A DNA stretch of 64,000 bases, taken from Duncaniella muricolitica. Lineage in GTDB: Bacteria; Bacteroidota; Bacteroidia; Bacteroidales; Muribaculaceae. This document shows positions 18,101-25,776 of this stretch, piece after piece. The notes under the pieces are model-generated. The model was not told where the DNA came from. It worked only from the letters and a program-made list of their open reading frames with translations, and searched no databases. Numbering within the stretch: position 1 is the stretch's first letter; every line of letters starts with the position of its first letter. The stretch is from contig CP061009.1 of assembly GCA_025808375.1 (NCBI GenBank), forward strand, positions 2,604,001 through 2,668,000, in the 5' to 3' direction. Made by a program: the position numbers and the translations under genes.

Positions 18101-18189
18101 TCGTCACCTTCGACACCCCGCTCACCATCGGCATCAACGGCCTCAAAGGCACAGGCGTGGTGGTAAAACCCGAAACAAAAACCATCTAA
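15142..18189 (+). CDS. PEP-synthase-like ATP-grasp protein with receiver-like N-terminus
   Basis: The protein has 1015 residues. Residues 1-180 and 195-320 look like two response-regulator-type folds (FDLVIMMPGNDITET; HILGVISDVSFMREG). From about 434 (GSLGGKGRGLAFID) the PPDK/PEP-synthase N-terminal ATP-grasp domain begins, with VRSSSLLEDSHYQPFAGIY near 527 and ends with IGPGRWGSSDSALG near 892. I find no phosphohistidine swivel motif (TSGxTCHxA) and no C-terminal PEP-binding barrel, so it cannot complete the PEP synthase reaction alone. Genomes usually label it PEP synthase, but the function is unknown. It follows serB by 33 bases. Confidence 0.75.
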   Translation: MNEDALSQLYLKDTAFQDLMQKRIFNVLLIASTYDAFMMEEDGRVEEQLYFEYISLNLSSPPRVTRVLNSAEAIEVMASKSFDLVIMMPGNDITETFSGARRIKDLHPEQPIIVLTPFSKEVSRRLSNEDFTGIDYVFSWLGNVDLLLAIIKLLEDKLNADNDINNVGVQLIVIVEDSVRFYSSVLPIVYKFILTQSRLFSTEALNEHERMLRMRGRPKVMLARDYEEALEIYDKYSEHILGVISDVSFMREGIKDPKAGIKLARELRSRDPYLPLIIESSEPENAHDVIEMGCTFIDKNSKKFPVDLGKAIINNFGFGDFVVRNPETGEEICRIHNLKELQKSIFDIPAEALYWHASFNDISRWLYSRALFPIAEVIKQHRFSDISDAPKVRQLFFDLIVKYRKMKNRGVVAIFRQDRFDQYSNFARIGQGSLGGKGRGLAFIDSIIKKNPVCDSFDGITISIPRTVVLCTDIFDEFMETNQLYPIALSDIPDEEILAHFLRAQLPMRIREDLRALLQVVDTPIAVRSSSLLEDSHYQPFAGIYSTYMVPKFSDPDKMLAMLTDAIKGVYASVFYSDSKAYMTATSNVIDQEKMAVILQEVVGKDLEGYYFPSFSGVGRSLNYYPLGDEKPEDGVAEIAVGLGKYIVDGGVGLRFSPLHPENVLQTSELELALRDTQTRMYALDMMGDERETALGGGKLTKPSQSLNEIKVEDGYNVAKLRVQDVAERGALTYMVSTYDFRDNIIRDNDKGMGRKVVTFNNILRHNVYPLAEAVDFMLKKGQQEMQRPVEIEFAGMVEPGGKTKGRLYWLQIRPIVDRKENVDEAVMSTPDEHLLLKSSTALGHGTIEGVSTVVYVRPDKFSSSNNSLIAREMEKINRGFLERDERYLLIGPGRWGSSDSALGIPVKWPAISAARLIVESSLPNYRIEPSQGTHFFQNLTSFGVAYFTIDSAANARRKEGDPVTDLYDVAYLDSLPAIYESDFLRIVTFDTPLTIGINGLKGTGVVVKPETKTI

Positions 18190-18201
18190 AAACTCCCTGC
18201 A

Positions 18202-18636
18202 ATGAACTACTTCATAACCTACAACGGGCAGACCATCGGCCCGATGAGCAAGCAACAGATTTTCGCCTACCCGGTCACTCCCAACACTCCGGTCTGCACC
18301 GAGGAAAACCAGGCTTGGCAACCTCTCTACTCGTTCCCCGACCTGATGGAACTGCTCTCCGACACAAACGCGGCGCGCAATGCGGCCGAAGTCAACACCA
18401 CCGGTAAAGACAAAATCCTGTGTGGAATCTTCGCCATACTTTTCGGCGGACTCGGCGTGCAGTATTTTTATGTAGGCAAAATCTCCGCCGGACTGATAAC
18501 CATCCTGCTCAGCCTTGTCACATGTGGACTATGGAGCATCGTAACCTTTATCCAGGGTATCGTCATGCTCACCATGACTCAGTCACAATTCGAGCAGAAA
18601 TACGTCCTCAATCCGGCCACGTTCCCCGTATTCTGA
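18202..18636 (+). CDS. GYF_2 and TM2 domain membrane protein
   Basis: The 144 residues comprise an N-terminal GYF_2 domain (YFITYNGQTIGPMSKQQIFAY...W.PLYSFPDL, residues 3-50) and a TM2 domain with two helices (LCGIFAILFGGLGVQYFYVG, KISAGLITILLSLVTCGLWS, residues 72-118). It is probably an inner-membrane protein with a cytoplasmic GYF part that binds a peptide or protein partner. The function of this combination is not known. It starts 12 bases after the PEP-synthase-like gene and is the last gene of the serB transcript, which ends at the hairpin just downstream. Confidence 0.8.
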   Translation: MNYFITYNGQTIGPMSKQQIFAYPVTPNTPVCTEENQAWQPLYSFPDLMELLSDTNAARNAAEVNTTGKDKILCGIFAILFGGLGVQYFYVGKISAGLITILLSLVTCGLWSIVTFIQGIVMLTMTQSQFEQKYVLNPATFPVF

Positions 18637-18670
18637 CCCTTCCGGATTGATAATACACACATAATGCATA

Positions 18671-18710
18671 TGGCCAAATCATAATATTTATGATTTGGCC
18701 ATGTCGTTTT
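18671..18710 (+). terminator. Intrinsic terminator of the serB group
   Basis: TGGCCAAATCAT (18671-18682) and ATGATTTGGCCA (18690-18701) form a perfect 12-bp stem with a 7-base loop, followed by TGTCGTTTTT. Its 3' arm also contains the TTTG of the surE promoter. Confidence 0.85.
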
Positions 18711-18726
18711 TAATACGTAATTTTGT
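18694..18726 (+). promoter_or_regulatory. Consensus promoter of the surE operon
   Basis: TTTG (18694-18697) is 20 bases from TAATTTTGT (18718-18726). Transcription should start near 18730, about 29 bases before the surE ATG. The -33 element lies inside the preceding terminator stem. Confidence 0.75.
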
Positions 18727-18758
18727 TATATGATATAATCGAAAAAACAAAAATACGC

Positions 18759-19529
18759 ATGAACAATCGTCCACTCATATTTATAACCAACGACGACGGC
18801 ATCCACGCCCCCGGTCTGGAGCATCTGATACGCATCGCCGCGACTTTCGGCGATGTGGTGGCAGGAGCCCCTCACTCACCCCAGTCGGCCAAGTCGTCGG
18901 CCCTTACTGTCAACGCGCCTCTTGAGGTCCACCCCCATCAGCCTATTGACGGAGCTCATGTGTACAGCATCACAGGCACACCCGTCGACTGTGTGAAAGT
19001 GGCTATGCATGCCATACTCGACCGCAAGCCCGACCTTCTGCTCTCAGGCATCAATCACGGCTCAAATGCCGCTGTCAACAATATCTATTCCGGCACAATG
19101 GGTGCCACGATGGAAGGATGCATCATCGGCATCCCGTCAGTCGGCTTCTCGCTGCTCGACCACTCTATGAATGCCGACTTCGAGCCGCTGACTCCCTTTA
19201 TCTCGGAAATTATCGGCAATGTCCTGGCCAAAGGACTCCCCGAGGGCATATGTCTCAACGTCAACTTCCCCACCGGCTGCGAGCCGCTCGGAATGAAAGT
19301 GGTGCGCGCGGCCCGCGGCTACTGGACCGAGGAATACGCCGACTATGCCACACCTCACGGACGGCCGTTCTATTGGCTTACCGGCACATTTCACAACGAA
19401 GAACCCGACAATCCCGACACTGACGAATATTGGCTCGCACGCCGTTATGGCACCATCGTCCCCATACGCCCCGACCAGACTGCAGCCGACAAGATTGCCG
19501 CCGTTAAAGATTTATTAGCCTCGGACTGA
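18759..19529 (+). CDS. surE: 5'/3'-nucleotidase SurE
   Basis: The protein has 256 residues from the ATG at 18759. A start at 18723 would lie before the predicted transcription start. The metal-binding opening ITNDDGIHAPGLEHL holds the Asp-Asp pair, AGAPHSPQSAKSSALT holds the conserved Ser, and SGINHGSNAAVNNIYSGTMGATMEG holds the Asn ligand. The enzyme removes phosphate from nucleoside monophosphates in the cytoplasm with Mg2+ or Mn2+. Its stop overlaps the next start as TGATGA, so dacB is translationally coupled. Confidence 0.93.
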   Translation: MNNRPLIFITNDDGIHAPGLEHLIRIAATFGDVVAGAPHSPQSAKSSALTVNAPLEVHPHQPIDGAHVYSITGTPVDCVKVAMHAILDRKPDLLLSGINHGSNAAVNNIYSGTMGATMEGCIIGIPSVGFSLLDHSMNADFEPLTPFISEIIGNVLAKGLPEGICLNVNFPTGCEPLGMKVVRAARGYWTEEYADYATPHGRPFYWLTGTFHNEEPDNPDTDEYWLARRYGTIVPIRPDQTAADKIAAVKDLLASD

Positions 19530-20899
19530 TGAAGCCGTTGCGACTCATATTGTCACTCGCGCTCCTGTTGTCGGTCGCGAGAATGGCGGCATTTCCGCTT
19601 ACTGTCGCAGGGATTGACACCACCCGCACAGCCGTATGGATCTACGACCTGAGATGGGACTACGACGTGGTCAATGCCAACATCGACCGTAGCCTGGTGC
19701 CGGCCTCGGTGATGAAGACCGTGACCTGCGCCTCGCTGCTCAACCTTGCCGACAGCAACGAGCGTTTCGCCACACGCATCACGGCCCGCGGCACCGTCAG
19801 CGATTCTACGCTTCATGGCGACATAATTGTCCACACCGTGGGCGACCCGACCATCGAATCGCAATACTTCCCGCAAGCCCAAGGCTTTGCCGACAGTATT
19901 GCCTCTCGACTCCTGGACATGGGCATACACACTGTCACCGGCGATGTCATCATTGACGAAAATCTCTTTACCGACGCCACAACCCCACAGGGATGGATGG
20001 CCGAGGACATCCCGTGGTATTATGGCGCACGGCTGCAGGGAGCCAACTTCCGCGACAATAAATTTCGCCTCACTCTACCCTCCCGTAAGACTGTTCCCGA
20101 AGTGCCTGACCTGAAATTTCAGTTTGTCAACGCCAAGCGGCGAGGTGTCAAGGTTGACCGCAAGGACGGCTCGGAGACCATGACCGTGAGCGGAAACATA
20201 CGCCGGGGATTCAGCGAGACATTCTCCATGCCTTATCCGCATAAAGCCATGCGGGCCGAAATAATAAGCGTACTTAAAGACCGGGGCATCAACGTAAACC
20301 GTACCTCGCCGCTTAAATCGACGGTAGAGACAGAGGTCTATACTCACATGTCGCCGCGTTTCGGCGACATCATGGAGAGCCTTATGCACCGCTCTGACAA
20401 TCTTATGGCCGAAGGAATCCTGCGCGCTATAGTGCCGGGCGGCACACGGGCTCAGGCTATAGCCGAAGAGCATGCCGTATGGACCATGTGGGGCATCAGC
20501 GCGCACGGCGTCAACATTGTCGACGGCAGCGGACTGTCGCGCGACAACAGGCTCACGGCCCGTTTTCTCGGTAATATCAACCGCCAGATGCTGGCCGATG
20601 AGTTTGGTGATACTTACCTGTCACTGTTTCCGCTCGCCGGACTTCACGGCACAATGAAAAACTTTCTCGCCGACACCCCGCTCGAAGGACGCGTGGCCAT
20701 GAAGACCGGCTCGATGAAAGGCGTGCAGTCCTACAGCGGTTATCTTCTTGACGAAGAAGGACGACCCACTCATCTGCTCGTTTTCATAGCAAACGGCTTC
20801 AAGTGTAGCCGTCAGGCCTTAAAAAATGACATCCAGCGTTTGTTATTAGAATTATTTGATGTAAGTTTGCAAACTGATAACGAAGAAACAATCCAATAG
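19529..20899 (+). CDS. dacB: D-alanyl-D-alanine carboxypeptidase/endopeptidase, PBP4 type (S13)
   Basis: The protein has 456 residues with a signal peptide (RLILSLALLLSVARMAAFP). Peptidase S13 motifs are present: S-V-M-K in LVPASVMKTVT near residue 60 (nucleophile Ser and Lys), S-D-N in MHRSDNLMAEG near 288, and K-T-G in VAMKTGSMKG near 392. Between the first two lies the S13 insertion typical of PBP4. It trims peptidoglycan peptides or cuts cross-links in the periplasm. The ATG overlaps the surE stop. A hypothetical gene follows 12 bases later. Confidence 0.9.
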   Translation: MKPLRLILSLALLLSVARMAAFPLTVAGIDTTRTAVWIYDLRWDYDVVNANIDRSLVPASVMKTVTCASLLNLADSNERFATRITARGTVSDSTLHGDIIVHTVGDPTIESQYFPQAQGFADSIASRLLDMGIHTVTGDVIIDENLFTDATTPQGWMAEDIPWYYGARLQGANFRDNKFRLTLPSRKTVPEVPDLKFQFVNAKRRGVKVDRKDGSETMTVSGNIRRGFSETFSMPYPHKAMRAEIISVLKDRGINVNRTSPLKSTVETEVYTHMSPRFGDIMESLMHRSDNLMAEGILRAIVPGGTRAQAIAEEHAVWTMWGISAHGVNIVDGSGLSRDNRLTARFLGNINRQMLADEFGDTYLSLFPLAGLHGTMKNFLADTPLEGRVAMKTGSMKGVQSYSGYLLDEEGRPTHLLVFIANGFKCSRQALKNDIQRLLLELFDVSLQTDNEETIQ

Positions 20900-20911
20900 A
20901 TTACGTATACT

Positions 20912-21514
20912 ATGTCACGCAACTATAACGACCTCCTCAGACTGACCTATGAAATCGAAGGTCTTCTCCTGCTGCAGTCACAGCGCGCCGACGGCGACAC
21001 AGTGCCGGCTGTCGACAACATGATTGCCGAGAAGACAGCCCTTCTCGCCAAGGCTTTCCCCCTCTGTCCCGAGACACTTGCCACGGAAGAAGAGCCGGCC
21101 GAAGAATGCCCCGCCGCGGATTCAAACGACAGCGAGGCTACCGCAGCATCTGCTTTGGCGGAGGAAGAGATGATGGCCACTGAGCCGGTCGCAGCCACTC
21201 CCGCTGTCGAAGCGACCGCCGCACCCGAGTCGCCGGTTGTCAACGAAAGCATTGAGACACCGCAGTCTCTTGAAGAAAAACTCGCCCGCGAGCGCGCAAG
21301 AGACATTTTCCGCGCATTTACACTCAACGACAAGTTTCGTTTCCGCCGCGAACTGTTTCGCAACTCACAGGACGAATTTGACGAGACTCTCAACGTCATC
21401 TCCCAGATGTCATCCATCACTGAGGCCGAGGAATACATCTATGACGACCTCTGCTGGGACCCCGACAACGAGGACGTCAAGGCGTTTATGGATGTAGTGG
21501 CAAAACATTTCTGA
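20912..21514 (+). CDS. Conserved hypothetical protein with acidic Ala-rich linker
   Basis: I do not recognise a named family. The 200 residues start with a helical region (YNDLLRLTYEIEGLLLLQSQR, residues 4-24), continue through a long Glu/Ala/Pro-rich low-complexity linker (about 50-125), and end with a charged, probably folded part (ARDIFRAFTLNDKFRFRRELFRNSQDEFDETLNVISQM...DDLCWDPDNEDV). There is no signal peptide or membrane segment. It sits 12 bases after dacB and 6 bases before rsmI, so it is a genuine operon member. The two-ended layout with a flexible linker suggests an adaptor, but this is only inference. Confidence 0.75.
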   Translation: MSRNYNDLLRLTYEIEGLLLLQSQRADGDTVPAVDNMIAEKTALLAKAFPLCPETLATEEEPAEECPAADSNDSEATAASALAEEEMMATEPVAATPAVEATAAPESPVVNESIETPQSLEEKLARERARDIFRAFTLNDKFRFRRELFRNSQDEFDETLNVISQMSSITEAEEYIYDDLCWDPDNEDVKAFMDVVAKHF

Positions 21515-21520
21515 TTATCT

Positions 21521-22240
21521 ATGACCACAGGCAAGCTATATATAGTCCCCACCCCGGTGGGCAACATGTCCGACATGACACCTCGGGCCGTCGAGGTGCT
21601 GAAAACGTGCAGCCTCATCTATGCCGAGGACACACGCACGTCGGGAGTGCTGCTGCGCCATTTCGGCATCGACACACCATGCGCGTCCCACCACAAGTTT
21701 AACGAACACGCCACCGTGCGCCCCATCATCGACCGACTGCTTGCGGGTGAGACCATAGCACTGATTTCCGACGCCGGCACCCCCGGCATCAGCGACCCCG
21801 GATTTCTCCTGACGCGTGAATGTCGCCGCGAAGACATCGAGGTAGAGACCCTCCCCGGCCCCACGGCTTTCGTTCCCGCACTTGTCAACTCCGGATTACC
21901 CACCGACCGCTTTATCTTCGAGGGCTTTCTCCCTCCCAAAAAAGGACGTCGCACTCGCCTCGAGCGCATAGCCGCAAACGACTGTACAAGCATCATATAT
22001 GAGTCACCGCTGCGGCTTGTAAAAACCCTTGGTGAACTCATAGAGACTTGCGGTGCCGACAGACCGGCAAGCGTGTCGCGAGAAGTATCGAAACTCCACG
22101 ACACCACCCACCGCGGAACGCTCGGCGAGCTTCAGACTTATTTTGCCGAAAACAATCCGCGAGGTGAGATTGTTGTAATTGTGGGAGCTCCCGAAGACTC
22201 TGCACCAAAAGTACACAAAAACAAATATAAGGACATTTAG
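21521..22240 (+). CDS. rsmI: 16S rRNA (cytidine1402-2'-O)-methyltransferase
   Basis: This is a 239-residue SAM-dependent tetrapyrrole-methylase-fold protein. The opening LYIVPTPVGNMSDMTPRAVEVL, then AEDTRTSGVLLRHFGI, ISDAGTPGISDPG and LPGPTAFVPALVNSGLPTDRF are the RsmI signatures. It 2'-O-methylates C1402 in the ribosomal P site. It is shorter than the E. coli enzyme (about 286 residues) and lacks most of the C-terminal extension, as is common in Bacteroidetes. It lies 6 bases after the hypothetical gene. Confidence 0.93.
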   Translation: MTTGKLYIVPTPVGNMSDMTPRAVEVLKTCSLIYAEDTRTSGVLLRHFGIDTPCASHHKFNEHATVRPIIDRLLAGETIALISDAGTPGISDPGFLLTRECRREDIEVETLPGPTAFVPALVNSGLPTDRFIFEGFLPPKKGRRTRLERIAANDCTSIIYESPLRLVKTLGELIETCGADRPASVSREVSKLHDTTHRGTLGELQTYFAENNPRGEIVVIVGAPEDSAPKVHKNKYKDI

Positions 22241-22300
22241 CAATTCATAGCAACATCCAACGAAATCAACTGATTAGCTCACTTTTCAACACCATCCAAT

Positions 22301-23182
22301 ATGAAAAAGATTGCATCCATCGCAATTGTTGCAGCCGCTATTCTCACAGGCTGCAACGGCGACAAACTCCGTGAAGCTGAAGCTCAGAACCAACAGCTTA
22401 AAGGCGATCTCAGCGAGACCCTCGCCACTCAGGACAGCCTGCTTGTGCTTGTCAACGACATCTCTGACGGCATGGCTCAGATAAAAGACCTCGAAAAAAT
22501 CATCAGCACTCCCGGAGGGCTCGGTGCCGAATCCTCTTCACGCAAAGAGCAGATACGCAACGACATGATTGCCATTCAGCAGGCTCTTCAGGAACGTCGA
22601 GAACGTCTTGCCGAGCTCGAAGAGAAACTTGCCAAAACCGGTGGCGAAAACTCGACCCTCAAGCGCACAATCTCCAACCTCAAGGCTCAGATAGCCGACC
22701 AGACCACCGAAATCGCGACTCTCACCAATCAGCTTGCATCGGCCAACATCAAGATTGAAGAACTGAGCAGCACCGTCTCGACTCTCAACACTCAGGTTGA
22801 TTCACTCAGCACCGATGTAGCCAACGAGCGAGAACTCAAAGACGCCGCTCAGGCCGAGGCTGACAAAGCCATTGCAGAGCTCAACACCTGCTATTATGCC
22901 ATTGGCAACAACAAGGAACTCAAAGAGCGCGACATACTCTCGTCAGGCTTCCTCCGCAAGACCAAGGTTATGAAGGGGGACTTTGACATGAGCTACTTCC
23001 AGACAGCCGACAAACGTACTCTTACCGAGATACCTACTCACAGCAAGAAGGCCGAGGTGATGACTTCACAGCCCAAGGACTCCTATCAGATTGTCGACAT
23101 CAACGGTCAGAAAGTCATCAAAATCACCGACCCCGCCAAATTTTGGCAGATGTCCAACTTCCTTGTCGTAAAAGTCGACTAA
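22301..23182 (+). CDS. Coiled-coil lipoprotein (Cbp1-like family)
   Basis: The protein has 293 residues with a lipobox (AAAILTGC, Cys near 18). Residues 22-210 form a nearly continuous coiled coil rich in Leu, Glu and Gln. A compact C-terminus follows (NTCYYAIGNNKELKERDILS...KVMKGDFDMSYFQTAD...TEIPTHSKKAEVMTSQPKDSYQI) and ends with a strand FLVVKVD. This pattern matches a widespread Bacteroidales lipoprotein family, one B. fragilis member of which was described as the collagen-binding protein Cbp1. Adhesion by this copy is not shown. I see no clear promoter box in the 60-base gap after rsmI. Confidence 0.75.
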   Translation: MKKIASIAIVAAAILTGCNGDKLREAEAQNQQLKGDLSETLATQDSLLVLVNDISDGMAQIKDLEKIISTPGGLGAESSSRKEQIRNDMIAIQQALQERRERLAELEEKLAKTGGENSTLKRTISNLKAQIADQTTEIATLTNQLASANIKIEELSSTVSTLNTQVDSLSTDVANERELKDAAQAEADKAIAELNTCYYAIGNNKELKERDILSSGFLRKTKVMKGDFDMSYFQTADKRTLTEIPTHSKKAEVMTSQPKDSYQIVDINGQKVIKITDPAKFWQMSNFLVVKVD

Positions 23183-23230
23183 GTCCTCTCCACAATACTT
23201 GACACTCTCCCCATTGAGAGATGTCATGAT

Positions 23231-23323
23231 TACAAAAGTTTCAAAAGAAACAAAATCTCTTTTAATCTGTCAAAAAAACATTATTTAGATTAAAGAATTT
23301 TTGTTTCTTTTGAAACTTTTGTA
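23231..23323. repeat. Long hairpin repeat IR1 (25-bp perfect arms)
   Basis: Bases 23231-23255 pair perfectly with 23299-23323. A second 8-bp stem (23261-23268 with 23287-23294) lies inside, with an 18-base loop. The arms open with TACAAAAGTTTCAAAA, also present in the larger hairpin at 34448-34582, so the two belong to one family. It lies after the lipoprotein gene and may end its transcript. Its right arm overlaps a promoter-like sequence for the pullulanase gene. Confidence 0.85.
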
Positions 23324-23330
23324 TTTTTGT
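23300..23330 (+). promoter_or_regulatory. Possible pullulanase promoter embedded in the IR1 right arm
   Basis: TTTG (23300-23303) and TATTTTTGT (23322-23330) are 18 bases apart, slightly short of the usual 20. Transcription would start about 50 bases before the pulA ATG. Confidence 0.4.
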
Positions 23331-23382
23331 ATTCCATTATTCAACATCCTGTATCATACTTACATACTCATTATCTTTTCAC

Positions 23383-25377
23383 ATGAAAATCCTACCTGCA
23401 TTGACAACTCTTGCCATCTGCTGCACCATGCCGGCTTTTGCCGCCAATCCCGACTCAAAGTATACTGACTATCCCACATACAACGGCTCCGATCTCGAAC
23501 TGACTGTCAACAGTTCAGGCACCCATTGGAGGCTGTGGTCACCCGAAGCCGAAGCAGTCAGAGTGACCGTCTATCCATCCGGTCTCAACACCCGGCCTAT
23601 CGAGACCATCGACATGACCCGCGGAGAAAACGGCACATGGACCGCATCCTCCCCCACCCGACTTTATGGAAAATTTTACACCTTCACCATAAAACAGGGC
23701 GGCAAATGGCTCAAAGAGACACCGGGCGTATGGGCCAAGGCCGTCGGCATCAACGGAGAGCGCGCCGCCATCATCGACTTCTCGACCACCAACCCCGAAG
23801 GATGGGCTTCCGACCGTGGTCCTGCCATAAAGAACATCACCGATGCAGTCATCTATGAAATGCACCACCGCGATTTTTCAGTCGACCCCTCGTCGGGCAT
23901 AGCGAACAAGGGCAAATTTCTTGCCCTGACCGAGCCGTCGACTTCCAATCCAACGGGCGAGTCAACAGGTATAGATCACCTAAAAGAACTTGGTGTCACA
24001 CACGTGCACATACTTCCCTCCTATGACTATAACAGTGTCGACGAGTCAAATCTCCCGGCCAACCAGTACAACTGGGGCTATGACCCGTTTAACTACAATG
24101 CCCCCGAAGGCTCATACTCAACCAACCCGACCGATCCAGCCACACGTGTAAGAGAGATGAAGCAAATGGTAAAATCGCTTCATGACAACGGCATTGGTGT
24201 GATTATGGACGTGGTCTACAACCACACGGCCGACAACGACGGCTCCAACTTCTCGCTCACAGCTCCCGGATATTACTACCGCCATCGCGAGGACGGCACC
24301 TATAGCGACGCTTCAGGCTGCGGCAACGAGACAGCCTCGGAGCGTCAGCAGATGCGCGACTTCATCATCAACTCCGTTAAGTACTGGGCCAAAGAATATC
24401 ACATCGACGGATTTCGATTTGATCTTATGGCCATACATGACATCGAAACGATGAATCAAGTCATAGCCGCACTCAAGGAAATCAATCCCGACATCTTCGT
24501 CTACGGCGAGGGATGGACTGCAGGTGACTCACCTCTGCCCGTCGAGCAGCGCGCACTAAAGGAGAATGTCGCAAAAATGCCTCAGATAGCAGTGTTCAGC
24601 GACGACATCCGCGATGCCATAAAGGGACACTACTCCGATGCCGCCGACCGCGGATTCGCCACCGGCAAACCGGGCCTTGAGGAGACAGTGAAAATCGGTA
24701 TCGTCGGAGCCACAGCCCATCCTCAGGTCGACTACTCCAAAGGCAATAACTCAAAATTTGCCTACGCGTCATCTCCGACCCAGATCATCAACTATGTGTC
24801 ATGTCACGACGACCTCATGCTCACCGACAAGCTGCGTAAATCAATGCCCGAAGCCACCGATGCAGAGCGTCAGCGTGCGGCCCGTCTCGCCCAGACAATC
24901 GTGTTTACCTCTCAGGGCACACCGTTTATGTTTGCCGGAGAAGAGCTGTTTCGCGACAAGAAAGGCGTACACAATTCCTACAAATCGCCCGACTCCATCA
25001 ACGCCATCGACTGGAACCTCAAGCACACCAACGCCGAGCAGATGGAATATTACAAGCAGCTTATCAGACTGCGCAAGGAGCACCCCGCTTTCCGCATGAC
25101 AACGGCCGAGCAGGTGGCACGCCACATCAAGTTTGACAAGACCGCTCCCGGACTCATCTCTTACTCCCTCATCGACCACGCCAATGGTGACGCCTACAAG
25201 GAAATCAAAGTCATCTTCAATGGTTCGGCTGAAAATCGCGAAATAAAGGTAGCCAAAGGCAACTGGACCGTTCTTGCCGAAGATGGCCGCTTAAATGCCT
25301 CAGGGCTCGGCACATCTAAGGGAGGAAAGCTCATTGTAGCCCCTACATCGGCACTGATACTCGCTCGCGAGAAGTAA
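23383..25377 (+). CDS. pulA: Type I pullulanase (GH13, exported)
   Basis: The protein has 664 residues with a signal peptide (LTTLAICCTMPAFAAN). Residues 40-125 resemble a CBM48 beta-sandwich. The GH13 barrel contains the pullulanase signature YNWGYDP near residue 229, the region-II nucleophile Asp in DGFRFDLM near 344, the acid Glu in YGEGW near 373, and a late YVSCHDDLML His-Asp motif near 472. It cleaves alpha-1,6 branch points of pullulan, glycogen or amylopectin. The signal peptide places it outside the cytoplasm. It follows IR1 and ends 18 bases before the promoter of the small RNA gene. Confidence 0.92.
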   Translation: MKILPALTTLAICCTMPAFAANPDSKYTDYPTYNGSDLELTVNSSGTHWRLWSPEAEAVRVTVYPSGLNTRPIETIDMTRGENGTWTASSPTRLYGKFYTFTIKQGGKWLKETPGVWAKAVGINGERAAIIDFSTTNPEGWASDRGPAIKNITDAVIYEMHHRDFSVDPSSGIANKGKFLALTEPSTSNPTGESTGIDHLKELGVTHVHILPSYDYNSVDESNLPANQYNWGYDPFNYNAPEGSYSTNPTDPATRVREMKQMVKSLHDNGIGVIMDVVYNHTADNDGSNFSLTAPGYYYRHREDGTYSDASGCGNETASERQQMRDFIINSVKYWAKEYHIDGFRFDLMAIHDIETMNQVIAALKEINPDIFVYGEGWTAGDSPLPVEQRALKENVAKMPQIAVFSDDIRDAIKGHYSDAADRGFATGKPGLEETVKIGIVGATAHPQVDYSKGNNSKFAYASSPTQIINYVSCHDDLMLTDKLRKSMPEATDAERQRAARLAQTIVFTSQGTPFMFAGEELFRDKKGVHNSYKSPDSINAIDWNLKHTNAEQMEYYKQLIRLRKEHPAFRMTTAEQVARHIKFDKTAPGLISYSLIDHANGDAYKEIKVIFNGSAENREIKVAKGNWTVLAEDGRLNASGLGTSKGGKLIVAPTSALILAREK

Positions 25378-25395
25378 AAAAATTTGGTCGCACTC

Positions 25396-25427
25396 TTGCG
25401 AAATCAAACGAAAACGCGTAAATTTGC
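25396..25427 (+). promoter_or_regulatory. Strong consensus promoter of the rod-shaped RNA gene
   Basis: TTG (25396-25398) is 20 bases from TAAATTTGC (25419-25427), a full match to the Bacteroidetes consensus. No coding sequence with a credible start follows, but a structured RNA does. Confidence 0.75.
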
Positions 25428-25433
25428 GTTATA

Positions 25434-25627
25434 AAAATACACCACATCAGAGACGATTGGGAAACTCTTCAATTTATTCTGAAATACCGAGACAAGCTTA
25501 GCCGACTAATGGCGGGCCTCATCCCCTCGCGGGGAGGCAAGCATTGCCCGGAGGATTACAAAGGTCGACGGAGCGCTCAAATCCTGTCTTTCGGAGTTTC
25601 ATCATCTTGCTCTGGTGTGGCTTTTTT
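25434..25627 (+). ncRNA. ssrS: Rod-shaped small RNA, probable 6S RNA
   Basis: About 190 bases run from a consensus promoter to a T-run (CTTTTTT, 25621-25627). The ends close as a long rod: CCACATCAGAG (25442-25452) with CTCTGGTGTGG (25610-25620), GAAACTC (25461-25467) with GAGTTTC (25594-25600), CCGA-GACA (25487-25494) with TGTCTTTCGG (25585-25594), and a terminal CCCC-TCGC-GGGG hairpin at 25523-25534. The unpaired stretch around 25468-25485 and its partner side could be the open-promoter-like bubble. Size, rod shape and isolated position fit 6S RNA, which binds sigma-70-type RNA polymerase in stationary phase. I cannot check it against a covariance model. It does not fit SRP RNA or tmRNA. 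Confidence 0.6.
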
Positions 25628-25776
25628 ATAGCCGATGCAAACTACTTATTTAGTCACGCAGCATCTTCGTCATTTTTGACCTGTTTTTATTTTTTTACGC
25701 CACAGAGACATTCCTGTCAAAACTCATATTATTGGCTAAGTGTTGTTTAAGTAAGCATTCACTAAAGCCTACTGTT

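Noticed and set aside
25565..25600. Possible tRNA T-arm (GCTCAAATCCTG)
   Set aside because: No matching acceptor stem, D-arm or anticodon arm lies upstream, and the same bases pair within the rod-shaped RNA.
25544..25750. 68-codon rightward frame after pulA
   Set aside because: Most of it overlaps the structured RNA and its terminator, and the product is not protein-like.
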